Source: Bradyrhizobium liaoningense | GTDB lineage: Bacteria > Pseudomonadota > Alphaproteobacteria > Rhizobiales > Xanthobacteraceae | Length of the DNA: 64,000 bases | Direction of reading: 5' to 3' | Assembly (NCBI RefSeq): GCF_018130955.1 | Contig: NZ_JAFCJM010000010.1 | Coordinates: forward strand, 124,001-188,000 | Part shown: positions 43,260 through 52,064 of the stretch, piece by piece | Numbering within the stretch: the first letter of the stretch is position 1 | How the letters are laid out: every line of letters starts with the position of its first letter | The notes under the pieces: model-generated | What the model saw: the letters and a program-made list of their open reading frames with translations, nothing else | The model's database searches: none | What the model was told of the DNA's origin: nothing | Made by a program: the position numbers and the translations under genes

Positions 43260-44094
43260 GTGCCTGCCGCCTTGTGGGTATTGCCTTGGGATCGCCCCAG
43301 GCGATGAACTCCGGCACGATGAAATCGCCCGTCCGCTGGCCGAAGCGGATCTCGCCGCCCTTGCCGTCGGTGACCCGGCCCCCGGCCGCAGTGACCACCG
43401 CGCAGCCGGCCCCGACGTCCCATTCCGAGGTCGGGCCGAGGCGAGGGTATATGTCGGCGGTGCCTTCGGCGATGCGGCCGAACTTGACCGCCGAGCCCAG
43501 CGTGCGCCTGACCGCCCCCGGCCGTTCGGCGATGAACGCCTCGCTCCTGGCATCGCCATGCGAGCGGCTGACCGCCGCAACCCAGGGCTCGCCGGGCTTT
43601 GGCAGCGCGCGGGTGTGAATCGGCTCGGCGGCACCGGTGACGCCGCCGTCGATGCGCAGCCGTTCGGCACCGTGGCCGACCACGCCGCGCCAGAGCAGCC
43701 CGAGCGCCGGCGCGCTGACGATGCCCAGAAGCGGCATGCCGTTGCTGACGAGCGCGACGTTGACGGTGAACTCGTCGCGGCCGGCGACGAATTCCTTGGT
43801 GCCGTCCAGGGGGTCGATCAGGAAAAAACTGTCGCGAAATGGCGGCGTCGCAAGCTGGGCCCGCTCCTCCGACAGCGTCGGCACGTCGGGCGCGAGCGTC
43901 GCAAGTCCTTCGCCGATGATGCGATCGGCGGCAAGGTCGGCTTCCGTCACGGGCGAGCCGTCCTGCTTGCCTTCGACCTGCATCGCCGTGCGGTTGACGG
44001 CGAGGATTGCCGTGCCCGCTCTGACCACCAGCGCCGTCAGTGGCTCCATCAGACCGCACGCGGCCTTACCGTCCATCACCCGCATCACCTGCAT
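43249..44094 (-). CDS. cysQ: 3'(2'),5'-bisphosphate nucleotidase CysQ
   Basis: A 281-residue inositol-monophosphatase-fold enzyme. The metal motifs are present: Glu in LSEERAQ, DPLDGTKEF and WDVGAG in the C-terminal part. CysQ removes the 3'-phosphate of PAP, a by-product of sulfate assimilation, and relieves its inhibition of other enzymes. It may also act on inositol phosphates; the sequence alone does not decide. The gene overlaps the convergent YHS gene by 11 bases. Confidence 0.88.
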   Translation of the reverse strand: MQVMRVMDGKAACGLMEPLTALVVRAGTAILAVNRTAMQVEGKQDGSPVTEADLAADRIIGEGLATLAPDVPTLSEERAQLATPPFRDSFFLIDPLDGTKEFVAGRDEFTVNVALVSNGMPLLGIVSAPALGLLWRGVVGHGAERLRIDGGVTGAAEPIHTRALPKPGEPWVAAVSRSHGDARSEAFIAERPGAVRRTLGSAVKFGRIAEGTADIYPRLGPTSEWDVGAGCAVVTAAGGRVTDGKGGEIRFGQRTGDFIVPEFIAWGDPKAIPTRRQAPTD

Positions 44095-44272
44095 GCCTCA
44101 TTCATCGGCAAATCTCGCCGTCCCGCCGGTTTGATTCGCAGGGTTCCTTATGGCCGCTTCGAGCCTATCGCAAGCGCTAGCTGCCATGGGCTTGCGAATG
44201 TTAGAAGCCAGGCCACCCCGAAAGCATGCGTGATTCGCCGCGTCCGCGCCGTGTAATTTCCAGGAACCATTT

Positions 44273-44926
44273 ATGTCTGGCACCTCGTCACCCGGTACCG
44301 CTACTGCTCCCGATATGCTCGAACTCGCCGCGCTTTTGTGCTCGCGGGTCTGCCATGATCTCATCAGCCCTGTCGGCGCCATCGTCAACGGGCTCGAGGT
44401 GCTCGACGACGATCCCAAGCCCGAGGACCGCGAATTCGCGCTCGAGCTGATCCGCAAGAGCGCCAAGACCGCGTCCGCCCGCTTGCAGTTCTGCCGTCTC
44501 GCCTTCGGTGCGGCCGGCTCGGCCGGCGCGCAGATCGATCTCGGCGACGCTCAGACCATGGCGCGCGGTCACATCGAGGACGGCAAGTGCACGATCACCT
44601 GGAATCTGCCGCGGCTGTTGCTGCCCAAGAATCGCGTCAAGCTCCTGCTCAACATGCTGGTCATCGCGCAGCACACCATTCCGCGCGGCGGCTCGCTGAC
44701 GGTTGATCCGGTCGGCGAGGGCGAGACGATGAGCTTTCGCATCACCGCGTCCGGCCACAATGCGCGCCTGCCGCAGAACATCGCCGAGCTCTTGAGCGGC
44801 GAGCGCGGGCCCGCGGCCGATGCCCATGCCATTCAGCCTTTCTACACGCGGCTGCTTGCGCAGGCCTGTGGGCTCACCGTGAGGCTCGCGCCCGAGGGCG
44901 AAGCGATCATCGTTAGCGCTTCGTAA
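44273..44926 (+). CDS. chpT: Histidine phosphotransferase ChpT
   Basis: A 217-residue ChpT: the phospho-accepting His28 is in CSRVCHDLISPVGAIVNGLE, followed by a degenerate kinase-like ATPase fold without an ATP site. In Caulobacter and rhizobia ChpT passes phosphate from CckA to the cell-cycle regulators CtrA and CpdR. Its place immediately before a chemotaxis-type operon is notable but not a coupling proof. AGGAA precedes the ATG. Confidence 0.9.
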   Translation: MSGTSSPGTATAPDMLELAALLCSRVCHDLISPVGAIVNGLEVLDDDPKPEDREFALELIRKSAKTASARLQFCRLAFGAAGSAGAQIDLGDAQTMARGHIEDGKCTITWNLPRLLLPKNRVKLLLNMLVIAQHTIPRGGSLTVDPVGEGETMSFRITASGHNARLPQNIAELLSGERGPAADAHAIQPFYTRLLAQACGLTVRLAPEGEAIIVSAS

Positions 44927-44947
44927 ACGCGACGCCTCTCTCGCTGG

Positions 44948-44962
44948 TTAATCAAAGCTTAC
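44948..44962. promoter_or_regulatory. CtrA-like half-match after chpT
   Basis: TTAA-N7-TTAC resembles the CtrA binding site TTAA-N7-TTAA with one mismatch. It lies between chpT and cheA, but a hairpin follows it, so a role as the cheA promoter is doubtful. Low confidence. Confidence 0.25.
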
Positions 44963-44963
44963 C

Positions 44964-45003
44964 AAGGCGCTTCGATTCGATCGGAGCGCCTTATCTCTTT
45001 GTT
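44964..45003 (+). terminator. Probable chpT terminator
   Basis: An 8-bp stem AAGGCGCT/AGCGCCTT (44964-44971 with 44985-44992) with extra inner pairing is followed by TATCTCTTTGTT, a T-rich tail. It would end chpT transcription and separate it from the cheA operon. Confidence 0.5.
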
Positions 45004-45119
45004 GCCTCCGTTCTTTTGCACATACTCAACCATTATTAAACGCTTTGCGGTGAAGCTGGCCCCATTCTGAAAGGCGCATCACGACCTGATGCGCCCTCCC
45101 TGTATGAAGGCCTGTTTTC

Positions 45120-47918
45120 ATGGATGATCTGTTGCGGGAGTTTTTGACGGAGACCAGCGAGAGCCTGGACACCGTGGACAACCAGTTGGTGAAGTTCGAG
45201 CAGGAGCCGAACAACGCCAAGATCCTGGATAACATCTTCCGCCTTGTTCATACCATCAAGGGGACCTGCGGCTTCCTGGGGCTGCCGCGGCTGGAAGCGC
45301 TGGCGCATGCCGGCGAGACCCTGATGGGCAAATTCCGCGACGGCATGCCGGTGACCGCTGAGGCGGTGACGGTGATTTTGTCGTCGATCGACCGCATCAA
45401 GGAGATTCTGGCCGGGCTGGAGGCGACCGAGGCCGAGCCTGAAGGCGCCGACCGCGACCTGATCGAGAAGCTGGAAGCGATGGTCGAGCAGGGCATGGCC
45501 GCCATGGCTGCCGGAGCTGCTCCCGTCACGGAGGCTCCGCCGCTTGCACCGGAAGCGCCCGTTGCCGCTCCCGTCGAGGCCAAGGGCAAGGAGATGACCC
45601 AGGGCTCGCTGGTCGACCAGACGCTGGAGCGCCCGTTGCGTCCCGGCGAGGTGTCGCTCGACGAGCTCGAGCGCGCCTTCCGCGAGACCGCGATCGAAGC
45701 CCCGGTGCCCGCCGCCAAGGCCGAGGTGAAGGCTGCGCCCGCCACGGAGGCGCCGGCGCCCGCTGCCAAGGACACAGCCAAGGATACCAAGGCGCTCCGG
45801 GAGAAGGCCGCCGCCAAGAAGTCGATGGCCGACGAGACCATCGGCGAGGGCGACCGCGTCGCCAACCAGTCGATCCGCGTCAACGTGGATACGCTGGAGC
45901 ACCTGATGACCATGGTCTCCGAGCTGGTCTTGACCCGCAACCAGCTTTTGGAGATCTCCCGCCGCAACGAGGACACCGAGTTCAAGGTGCCGTTGCAGCG
46001 GCTCTCCAACGTCACCGCCGAGCTGCAGGAAGGCGTCATGAAGACGCGCATGCAGCCGATCGGCAATGCCTGGCAAAAGCTGCCGCGCATCGTCCGCGAC
46101 CTCTCATCCGAACTCGGCAAGCAGATCGAGCTCGAGATGCACGGCGCCGACACCGAGCTCGACCGCCAGGTGCTCGACCTGATCAAGGACCCGCTCACCC
46201 ACATGGTGCGCAACTCCGCCGATCATGGCCTGGAGACGCCGGCCGAGCGGCTGGCTGCCGGCAAGGGCGAGCAGGGCACCATCCGGCTATCAGCCTATCA
46301 CGAGGGCGGCCACATCATCATCTGCATCGCCGACAACGGAAGAGGCCTCAACACCGAGAAGATCAAGGCCAAGGCGCTCTCGAGCGGTCTCGTCAGCGAG
46401 GCCGAGCTCGAGAAGATGTCGGAAGCCCAGGTCCACAAGTTCATCTTCGCCCCGGGCTTCTCGACCGCGGCCGCCATCACTTCGGTCTCGGGGCGCGGCG
46501 TCGGCATGGACGTGGTGCGCACCAACATCGACCAGATCGGCGGCACCATCGACATCAAGAGCGTGGCCGGCGAGGGCTCAAGCGTCACCATCAAGATCCC
46601 GCTGACCCTGGCGATCGTCTCCGCCCTGATCGTGGAGGCCGCCGGCGACCGCTTTGCGATCCCGCAGCTCTCGGTCGTCGAGCTGGTGCGGGCCCGCGCC
46701 AACTCCGAGCACCGCATCGAGCGCATCAAGGACACCGCGGTCTTGCGCCTGCGCAACAAGCTGCTGCCGCTGATCCACCTCAAGAAGCTGCTCAAGATCG
46801 ACGACGGCGCGGCCAGCGATCCCGAGAACGGCTTCATCGTGGTCACCCAGGTCGGCAGCCAGACCTTTGGCATCGTGGTCGACGGCGTGTTCCACACCGA
46901 AGAAATCGTCGTCAAGCCGATGTCGACCAAGCTGCGCCACATCGACATGTTCTCCGGCAACACCATTTTGGGCGATGGCGCCGTGATCATGATCATCGAC
47001 CCCAACGGCATTGCCAAGGCGCTCGGCGCCTCCGGCTCCTCGGCCCATGACATGGCCGACGAGAACGCCGCCCACCACATCGGAAGCGGCGAGCAGACCA
47101 CCTCGCTTTTGGTGTTCCGCGCCGGCTCGAGCCAGCCCAAGGCGGTGCCGCTCGGCCTCGTCACCCGTCTGGAGGAGCTGCCGGCCGACAAGATCGAGTT
47201 CAGTAACGGCCGCTACATGGTGCAGTACCGCGAGCAGCTGATGCCGCTGGTGGCCATGGAGGGCGTCACCATCGCCACGCAAGGAGCCCAGCCGATCCTG
47301 GTGTTTGCCGATGACGGCCGCTCCATGGGCCTCGTGGTCGACGAGATCATCGACATCGTCGAGGAACGGCTCAACATCGAGGTCGGCGGCTCCAGTGCGG
47401 GCATTTTGGGTTCGGCCGTGATCAAGGGCCAGGCCACCGAGGTGATCGACGTCGGCCACTTCCTCCCCATGGCCTTTGCCGACTGGTTCACCCGCAAGGA
47501 GATGAAGCCGTCCTTGGCCTCGCAGTCGGTGCTTTTGGTCGACGACAGTGCCTTCTTCCGCAACATGCTGGCGCCGGTGCTGAAAGCCGCCGGCTACCGG
47601 GTCCGCACCGCGCCGACCGCGCAGGAGGGCTTGGCCGCGCTGCGCGCGCAGAGCTTCGACGTCGTGCTGACCGACATCGAGATGCCCGACATGAACGGGT
47701 TCGAGTTCGCGGAAGTCATCCGCTCCGACCACAATCTCGGTGCGATGCCGATCATCGGTCTGTCGGCGCTGGTGTCGCCGGCGGCGATCGAGCGGGGACG
47801 GCAGGCCGGCTTCCACGACTATGTCGCAAAGTTCGACCGTCCCGGCCTGATCGCGGCGCTGAAGGAGCAGACCGCGACCGCGGCCGGCGCCTCCGAGCTC
47901 AGCCGGGCTGCGGCCTAG
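45120..47918 (+). CDS. cheA: Hybrid CheA kinase with two CheW-like domains and a C-terminal receiver
   Basis: A 932-residue CheA-type kinase. An Hpt domain with His44 (VHTIKGTCGFLG), a linker to about residue 225 rich in Ala, Pro and Glu, dimerisation and HATPase domains (VRNSADHGLETP, IADNGRGLN), then two CheW-like domains in tandem (from about residue 490 and about residue 660), and a receiver near residues 800-920 with the acceptor aspartate in VVLTDIEMPDMNG. The duplicate CheW module and fused receiver are not the classical E. coli layout. It is first in the cheAWYR order with the other genes; the linker's low complexity is expected. Confidence 0.92.
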   Translation: MDDLLREFLTETSESLDTVDNQLVKFEQEPNNAKILDNIFRLVHTIKGTCGFLGLPRLEALAHAGETLMGKFRDGMPVTAEAVTVILSSIDRIKEILAGLEATEAEPEGADRDLIEKLEAMVEQGMAAMAAGAAPVTEAPPLAPEAPVAAPVEAKGKEMTQGSLVDQTLERPLRPGEVSLDELERAFRETAIEAPVPAAKAEVKAAPATEAPAPAAKDTAKDTKALREKAAAKKSMADETIGEGDRVANQSIRVNVDTLEHLMTMVSELVLTRNQLLEISRRNEDTEFKVPLQRLSNVTAELQEGVMKTRMQPIGNAWQKLPRIVRDLSSELGKQIELEMHGADTELDRQVLDLIKDPLTHMVRNSADHGLETPAERLAAGKGEQGTIRLSAYHEGGHIIICIADNGRGLNTEKIKAKALSSGLVSEAELEKMSEAQVHKFIFAPGFSTAAAITSVSGRGVGMDVVRTNIDQIGGTIDIKSVAGEGSSVTIKIPLTLAIVSALIVEAAGDRFAIPQLSVVELVRARANSEHRIERIKDTAVLRLRNKLLPLIHLKKLLKIDDGAASDPENGFIVVTQVGSQTFGIVVDGVFHTEEIVVKPMSTKLRHIDMFSGNTILGDGAVIMIIDPNGIAKALGASGSSAHDMADENAAHHIGSGEQTTSLLVFRAGSSQPKAVPLGLVTRLEELPADKIEFSNGRYMVQYREQLMPLVAMEGVTIATQGAQPILVFADDGRSMGLVVDEIIDIVEERLNIEVGGSSAGILGSAVIKGQATEVIDVGHFLPMAFADWFTRKEMKPSLASQSVLLVDDSAFFRNMLAPVLKAAGYRVRTAPTAQEGLAALRAQSFDVVLTDIEMPDMNGFEFAEVIRSDHNLGAMPIIGLSALVSPAAIERGRQAGFHDYVAKFDRPGLIAALKEQTATAAGASELSRAAA

Positions 47919-47966
47919 AGCATGATCCGGAAAAGTGTGAAGCGGTTTTCCGACCAGATCATGCTC
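47918..47966. repeat. Dispersed inverted repeat after cheA
   Basis: Outer arms GAGCATGATC and GATCATGCTC, inner arms CGGAAAA and TTTTCCG. It overlaps the last base of the cheA stop codon and lies 25 bases before cheW. The element type is frequent in Bradyrhizobium intergenic DNA. Confidence 0.75.
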
Positions 47967-47991
47967 AAACAAAAGTAGGACGAAGACAGAG

Positions 47992-48465
47992 ATGAGCAGC
48001 AAGACCCAATCCGCCGAAGGCGCCATGGTCGAATACGTCACCGCGATGATCGGCGGGCAGCTGTTCGGGCTGCCGATCTCCCGCGTCCAGGACGTGTTCA
48101 TGCCGGAGCGCGTCACCCGCGTGCCGCTGTCGTCGCGCGAGATCGCGGGCGTGCTGAACCTGCGCGGCCGCATCGTCACCGTGGTCGACATGCGCGCACG
48201 CCTCGGCCTGCCGAGGCCTGAGGACGGCAAGATCCCGATGGCGGTCGGCGTCGACCTGCGCGGCGAATCCTACGGCCTGATGATCGACCAGATCGGCGAG
48301 GTGCTGCGCCTGCCCGAGGACGGCAAGGAGGAAAACCCCGTCAACCTCGACCCCCGCATGGCCAAGCTCGCAGGCGGCGTCCACCGTCTCGACGGCCAGC
48401 TCATGGTCGTCCTCGACGTCGATCGCGTTCTCGAACTCGAAACCAAAGTGCAGATGGCCGCGTGA
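47992..48465 (+). CDS. cheW: Chemotaxis coupling protein CheW
   Basis: A 157-residue single CheW domain (VEYVTAMIGGQLFGLPISRV opens it; RGRIVTVVDMRARLGL is the receptor-side loop). It couples a CheA kinase to methyl-accepting receptors. No receptor gene is in this window, so the partner receptors are encoded elsewhere. It lies between cheA and cheY with a small repeat before it. Confidence 0.93.
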   Translation: MSSKTQSAEGAMVEYVTAMIGGQLFGLPISRVQDVFMPERVTRVPLSSREIAGVLNLRGRIVTVVDMRARLGLPRPEDGKIPMAVGVDLRGESYGLMIDQIGEVLRLPEDGKEENPVNLDPRMAKLAGGVHRLDGQLMVVLDVDRVLELETKVQMAA

Positions 48466-48498
48466 GCTAAAGACAATATTGAAGCCGGAGAGCCAAAA

Positions 48499-48885
48499 AT
48501 GAAGACATGTTTGGTCGTCGATGATTCAAGCGTCGTGCGCAAGATTGCGCGTCGAATCCTGGAAGGCCTCGAGTTCCAGGTGACCGAGGCGGAGGACGGT
48601 TCCAAGGCGCTCGAGATCTGCCAGCAGCAGCTCCCAGACGCGGTGTTGCTCGACTGGAACATGCCGATCATGGACGGCTTCGAGTTCATGGGGCACATGC
48701 GGCGCCTGCCCGGCGGCGACCAGCCCAAGGTGGTCTTCTGCACCACCGAGAACAACGTCGCTCATATCGCCCAGGCGCTCAGCGGCGGCGCCAACGAATA
48801 CATCATGAAGCCGTTCGACAAGGACATCATCGCCGACAAGTTTGCCGAGGTTGGCCTGATCCCGGTCGGACAAGCGTTTGCCTGA
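48499..48885 (+). CDS. cheY: Response regulator CheY
   Basis: A 128-residue stand-alone receiver. The acceptor is Asp52 (VLLDWNMP), with the acidic pair at residues 8-9 (VDDS), the switch Thr in CTTENN and the Lys in IMKPFDK. As a single-domain receiver beside cheA it should be the output to motor or other target; it is close to the CheY type with strong FliM-binding features in alphaproteobacteria, but the target is not shown. Confidence 0.92.
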   Translation: MKTCLVVDDSSVVRKIARRILEGLEFQVTEAEDGSKALEICQQQLPDAVLLDWNMPIMDGFEFMGHMRRLPGGDQPKVVFCTTENNVAHIAQALSGGANEYIMKPFDKDIIADKFAEVGLIPVGQAFA

Positions 48886-48916
48886 GCGTTCCCAGTAATC
48901 TTGCGAGAGGCGTCCC

Positions 48917-49801
48917 GTGACCCCGACCGAGTATGAGTATCTGCGTAAGTTCCTGCGGGATCATTCAGGTCTCGACCTGTCTGCAGACAAGCAATATCTG
49001 ATCGAAAGCCGCCTGCTGCCGCTGGCGCGCAAGGCCAACCTGTCCGGCATCGGCGAACTGGTGCAGAAGCTCCAGGTCGGCTCCAGCGCGTTGATCACCA
49101 GCGTGGTCGAAGCCATGACGACCAACGAGACCTTCTTCTTCCGCGACAAGGTCCCGTTCGAACATTTCCGCGAAACCATCATGCCCGAGATCCTCAGGGC
49201 GCGCGCAGCCCGCAAGAGCGTGCGTATCTGGTGCGCCGCCGGCTCGACGGGCCAGGAACCCTATTCGCTGGCGATGTCGCTGAAGGAAATGGGCGTAGCG
49301 CTGACCGGTTGGCGCGTCGAGATCATCGCCACCGACCTTTCGCAGGAGGTTCTGGAGAAGTCCAAGGCCGGCATCTACAGCCAGTTCGAGGTACAGCGCG
49401 GCCTGCCGATCCAGATGCTGGTCAAGTACTTCAAGCAGACCGGCGAGACCTGGCAGATCAATCCCGAACTGCGGGCGATGATCCAGCACCGCCAGCTCAA
49501 CCTGCTGCACGACTTCTCGCAGCTCGGCACGTTCGACGTGATCTTCTGCCGCAACGTGCTGATCTATTTCGACCAGGACACCAAGATCAACATCTTCAAC
49601 CGCCTCGCCCGACAGATCGAGCCCGACGGCTTCCTGGTGCTGGGCGCTGCGGAAACCGTGGTCGGACTGACCGATACGTTCAGGCCGATTCCGGAGCGGC
49701 GCGGCCTCTACAAGCCCAACGATGCGCGCGCAGCGGGCGCCAAGCCCGCCGTCGCCGCCATGGTGCCCCGCGCGCCGGTGCTGGCGGGGGTGCGCGCATG
49801 A
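48917..49801 (+). CDS. cheR: Chemotaxis methyltransferase CheR
   Basis: A 294-residue CheR: N-terminal helical domain (YLRKFLRDHSGLDLSADKQY) and a SAM-binding domain (RIWCAAGSTGQEPYSLAM, then IIATDLSQEVLEKSKAGIY). It methylates receptor glutamates. No cheB is adjacent, so demethylation must come from elsewhere, or the system adapts differently. GTG start with GAGAGG upstream. Its stop overlaps the next gene by four bases. Confidence 0.93.
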   Translation: MTPTEYEYLRKFLRDHSGLDLSADKQYLIESRLLPLARKANLSGIGELVQKLQVGSSALITSVVEAMTTNETFFFRDKVPFEHFRETIMPEILRARAARKSVRIWCAAGSTGQEPYSLAMSLKEMGVALTGWRVEIIATDLSQEVLEKSKAGIYSQFEVQRGLPIQMLVKYFKQTGETWQINPELRAMIQHRQLNLLHDFSQLGTFDVIFCRNVLIYFDQDTKINIFNRLARQIEPDGFLVLGAAETVVGLTDTFRPIPERRGLYKPNDARAAGAKPAVAAMVPRAPVLAGVRA

Positions 49802-50112
49802 GCGAGGATGGCAAAGGTGCGGAACGTGTGACGTTCAGCCGCGGCTACGATGTCTGCATCATGGCCATCGACGGGACCTGGCGTCGCGACTGCAAGCTCA
49901 ACGCCATTTCCGACACCGATGCGATCCTGACCGTCGAGGGATCGATCCAGGGCTTGAATCTCAAGGAATTCTTCCTGCTCCTGTCGTCGACCGGGCTCGC
50001 CTATCGCCGCTGCGAGCTCGTGCGCGTGAACGGTGCCGAGATGGACATCCAGTTCCTGCGCGGCAAGAACAAGAAGAAGCGCGCCGCCGCCGGCCACGAC
50101 GCAACGGTCTGA
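49798..50112 (+). CDS. Small PilZ-like protein after cheR
   Basis: A 104-residue protein that may be a degenerate PilZ domain (RVTFSRGYDVCIMAIDGTWR, then RDCKLNAISDTDAILTVEGS). The usual RxxxR and D/NxSxxG c-di-GMP motifs are only partly matched, so binding is uncertain. It starts within the cheR stop (ATGA), so it is translationally coupled to the che genes. A lysine-rich tail (GKNKKKRAAAG) ends it. Confidence 0.65.
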   Translation: MSEDGKGAERVTFSRGYDVCIMAIDGTWRRDCKLNAISDTDAILTVEGSIQGLNLKEFFLLLSSTGLAYRRCELVRVNGAEMDIQFLRGKNKKKRAAAGHDATV

Positions 50113-50254
50113 TCGCGGCCGGTCGCAGGCCGCGTTTTCTTAAGACGTTGCTTCAAATCTGCTGAAATTATCCGAGTGAATTTCGTGCACCGGCTTTACG
50201 CGGTCTAAGCGCGCGCCGTGTATCCATTGCCGGTCTCAATGTCAGGGTACGGCA

Positions 50255-50758
50255 ATGCCAAGAAGCTCCTTCTCCTCCATCCCCTCACACCTGCTGGACG
50301 CGACCGAACGGCGCGCATTGCAGCTCCTCGTGGTCGACGACGACGCCACGCAGCGCAGCCTGATCGGCGTCGCGGCCAAGCAGGCCGGCCACGAGGTGAC
50401 GGTGGCGCCGTCGGTCGCGGATGCGATCGGCAAGCTTCGCAGCGCGCGGTTCGACTGCGTCACGCTCGACCTCGTCCTGGAGGATGGCGACGGCATCGAC
50501 GTGCTGCGCGAGATGGCGGAGGCGAAGTTTGCGGGCTCGGTGATCGTGATCAGCGGCATGGATGGTCCGCGCCGCTCGGCCGCCCGCCGCTTTGCCCGCT
50601 CCGTGGGGATCGAGCTCCAGAGCCTGCCGAAGCCGCTCGATCTCGCTGCCCTGCGCATCAGCCTCGCCAATCTCGGCAAGACCGCGATGGGGCTCCCCGC
50701 AACCCATACCTGGGGCGGCGTGGCCGCGAACGCGATCGTGGAACGTCACCGCGCCTGA
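50255..50758 (+). CDS. Single-domain response regulator
   Basis: A 167-residue receiver with Asp pair in LVVDDDATQRS, acceptor aspartate in VTLDLVLEDGDG and conserved Lys in SLPKPLDL. A 20-residue lead and a 35-residue tail lack known motifs, and no output domain is present. It follows the che genes on the same strand after about 140 bases; its kinase is unknown. Confidence 0.8.
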   Translation: MPRSSFSSIPSHLLDATERRALQLLVVDDDATQRSLIGVAAKQAGHEVTVAPSVADAIGKLRSARFDCVTLDLVLEDGDGIDVLREMAEAKFAGSVIVISGMDGPRRSAARRFARSVGIELQSLPKPLDLAALRISLANLGKTAMGLPATHTWGGVAANAIVERHRA

Positions 50759-50774
50759 GGCGCGCCTCAGGCGA

Positions 50775-51029
50775 TCAGATGCGGCCGGCGCAGGCCGGCG
50801 AGCAGAGTTCGGCCCTCGCGGTCGCATAGCACGGAGTGACGTCGTCAAGCACGACGACGTCGATGGAACCCGCTTGGTCGCCGCCGGCCTCGCGCATCAT
50901 CGCCGCCTCTATCGGGCGTATGCCGCCTTCGACCAGCGCAATGAGATTGCGAAGATCCGCCGCGATCAACTGATGGCTGTCGCTGTTTGGCACTGCGACG
51001 AGAGATCCTCTGACTGCATAATTTTGCAT
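50775..51029 (-). CDS. Hypothetical small protein
   Basis: An 84-residue protein (MQNYAVRGSLVAVPNSDSHQ...) with balanced composition and a C-terminal CYATARAELCSPAC cysteine cluster. No recognised domain and no clear ribosome site. It sits convergent to the receiver gene and divergent from the FixJ-like gene. Possibly real; function unknown. Confidence 0.45.
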   Translation of the reverse strand: MQNYAVRGSLVAVPNSDSHQLIAADLRNLIALVEGGIRPIEAAMMREAGGDQAGSIDVVVLDDVTPCYATARAELCSPACAGRI

Positions 51030-51181
51030 GGATAGTCTTGGTCAGGAGCCATTAGGCACTACGCCGCTACTTGTGCGTTAAGATCATGTCCCGTACAAAT
51101 GCGGGTGTGGGCCGAATCCGTGCCGAACGCCATGGTGGTTGGCTCGGACGCAGGTTCTCTACTGCCGAATGGACGTGGCAC

Positions 51182-51817
51182 ATGGCCGAAAAATCCTCCC
51201 GTGGCGAGATCTTTGTGGTCGACGACGATCCTGCGGTCCGCGACACGTTGTCGATGGTGTTGAAGGCGGCGGGCTATGAGGTGATCTGTTTCGCCGACGG
51301 CGCGGCGCTGCTCTCCGTCGCACGAAACCGTACGCCGGCCGCGATCCTGCTCGACGTGCATATTCCCGGAAAATCGGGCCTCGACATCCTCAGGGAGTTG
51401 CACGGCGAGGATTACCCCGCCCCGATCTTCATGATCTCGGGGCAGGGCGATATCGCCATGGCCGTGAGCGCGATCAAGAACGGCGCGCTCGATTTCATCG
51501 AGAAGCCGTTCCGTGGCAGCGAGATCGTCGGCCGGCTCGACGAGGCGATCGGCGCCTATGCACGCAGGCAGGCAGAAAACGCCTCGCCGAAATTCGGGTC
51601 GCTGCATTTCCCGGGACGCGAGCCCCTGACCCGGCGCGAGCGCGAGGTGCTCGAGCAATTCGCCTCCGGTGCGTCGAACAAGGAGGCCGGCCGCACGCTC
51701 GGCATCAGTCCGCGCACCATCGAGGATCACCGCGCCAACATCATGAAGAAGCTCGGCGCCCGGAACGCCGCCGATCTGATCCGCATCGTGATGACCGCGG
51801 CGCAGCGCGCGTCGTAG
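51182..51817 (+). CDS. FixJ-family two-component response regulator
   Basis: A 211-residue regulator: receiver with acceptor Asp58 (ILLDVHIPGKSGLD) and Lys in IEKPFRGSE, then a LuxR-type helix-turn-helix (LTRREREVLEQFASGASN, KEAGRTLGISPRTIEDHR). This is the FixJ layout, but the kinase gene is not adjacent, and FixL was not seen, so it is a paralogue rather than FixJ itself. ATG 51182 (MAEKSS) gives the usual N-terminus; an in-frame ATG at 51086 would add 32 unlikely residues. Confidence 0.85.
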   Translation: MAEKSSRGEIFVVDDDPAVRDTLSMVLKAAGYEVICFADGAALLSVARNRTPAAILLDVHIPGKSGLDILRELHGEDYPAPIFMISGQGDIAMAVSAIKNGALDFIEKPFRGSEIVGRLDEAIGAYARRQAENASPKFGSLHFPGREPLTRREREVLEQFASGASNKEAGRTLGISPRTIEDHRANIMKKLGARNAADLIRIVMTAAQRAS

Positions 51818-51835
51818 CCTGCACTCAGCAATCTT

Positions 51836-51903
51836 TTAGCCCGGATGGAGCCAACGGGTCGGTGCGAAGCGCCGCCCGATAACAGGCTCCGCGAAATCCG
51901 GGG
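51836..51903. repeat. Dispersed intergenic repeat (CCCGGAT type)
   Basis: AGCCCGGATGGAGCCAACGG at the left and CTCCGCGAAATCCGGG at the right form the outer arms of an imperfect hairpin. Elements of this kind are frequent in the genus. It fills the gap after the FixJ-like gene together with about 160 bases of unremarkable sequence up to the kinase stop. Confidence 0.65.
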
Positions 51904-52064
51904 GTTAGGGCACGCGGTAGGAGGCGTCCCGGATTGCGCTTCGTTGCATCCGGCTACGGAGCCTCAATGAGAGGTCTCGTTTGCGGATCTGCGCGGAGCC
52001 AGTCATCGGGCCGCGCTTCGCGCGGACCCGTTGGCTTGTCCGGGACACGAGTACGGCGCAATCG

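Noticed and set aside
44948-44962. CtrA-controlled cheA promoter
   Set aside because: One mismatch to the consensus and a terminator-like hairpin between it and cheA; kept only as a low-confidence site.
46578-48230. Long minus-strand frame opposite cheA and cheW
   Set aside because: Antisense shadow; both plus-strand genes have complete catalytic motifs.
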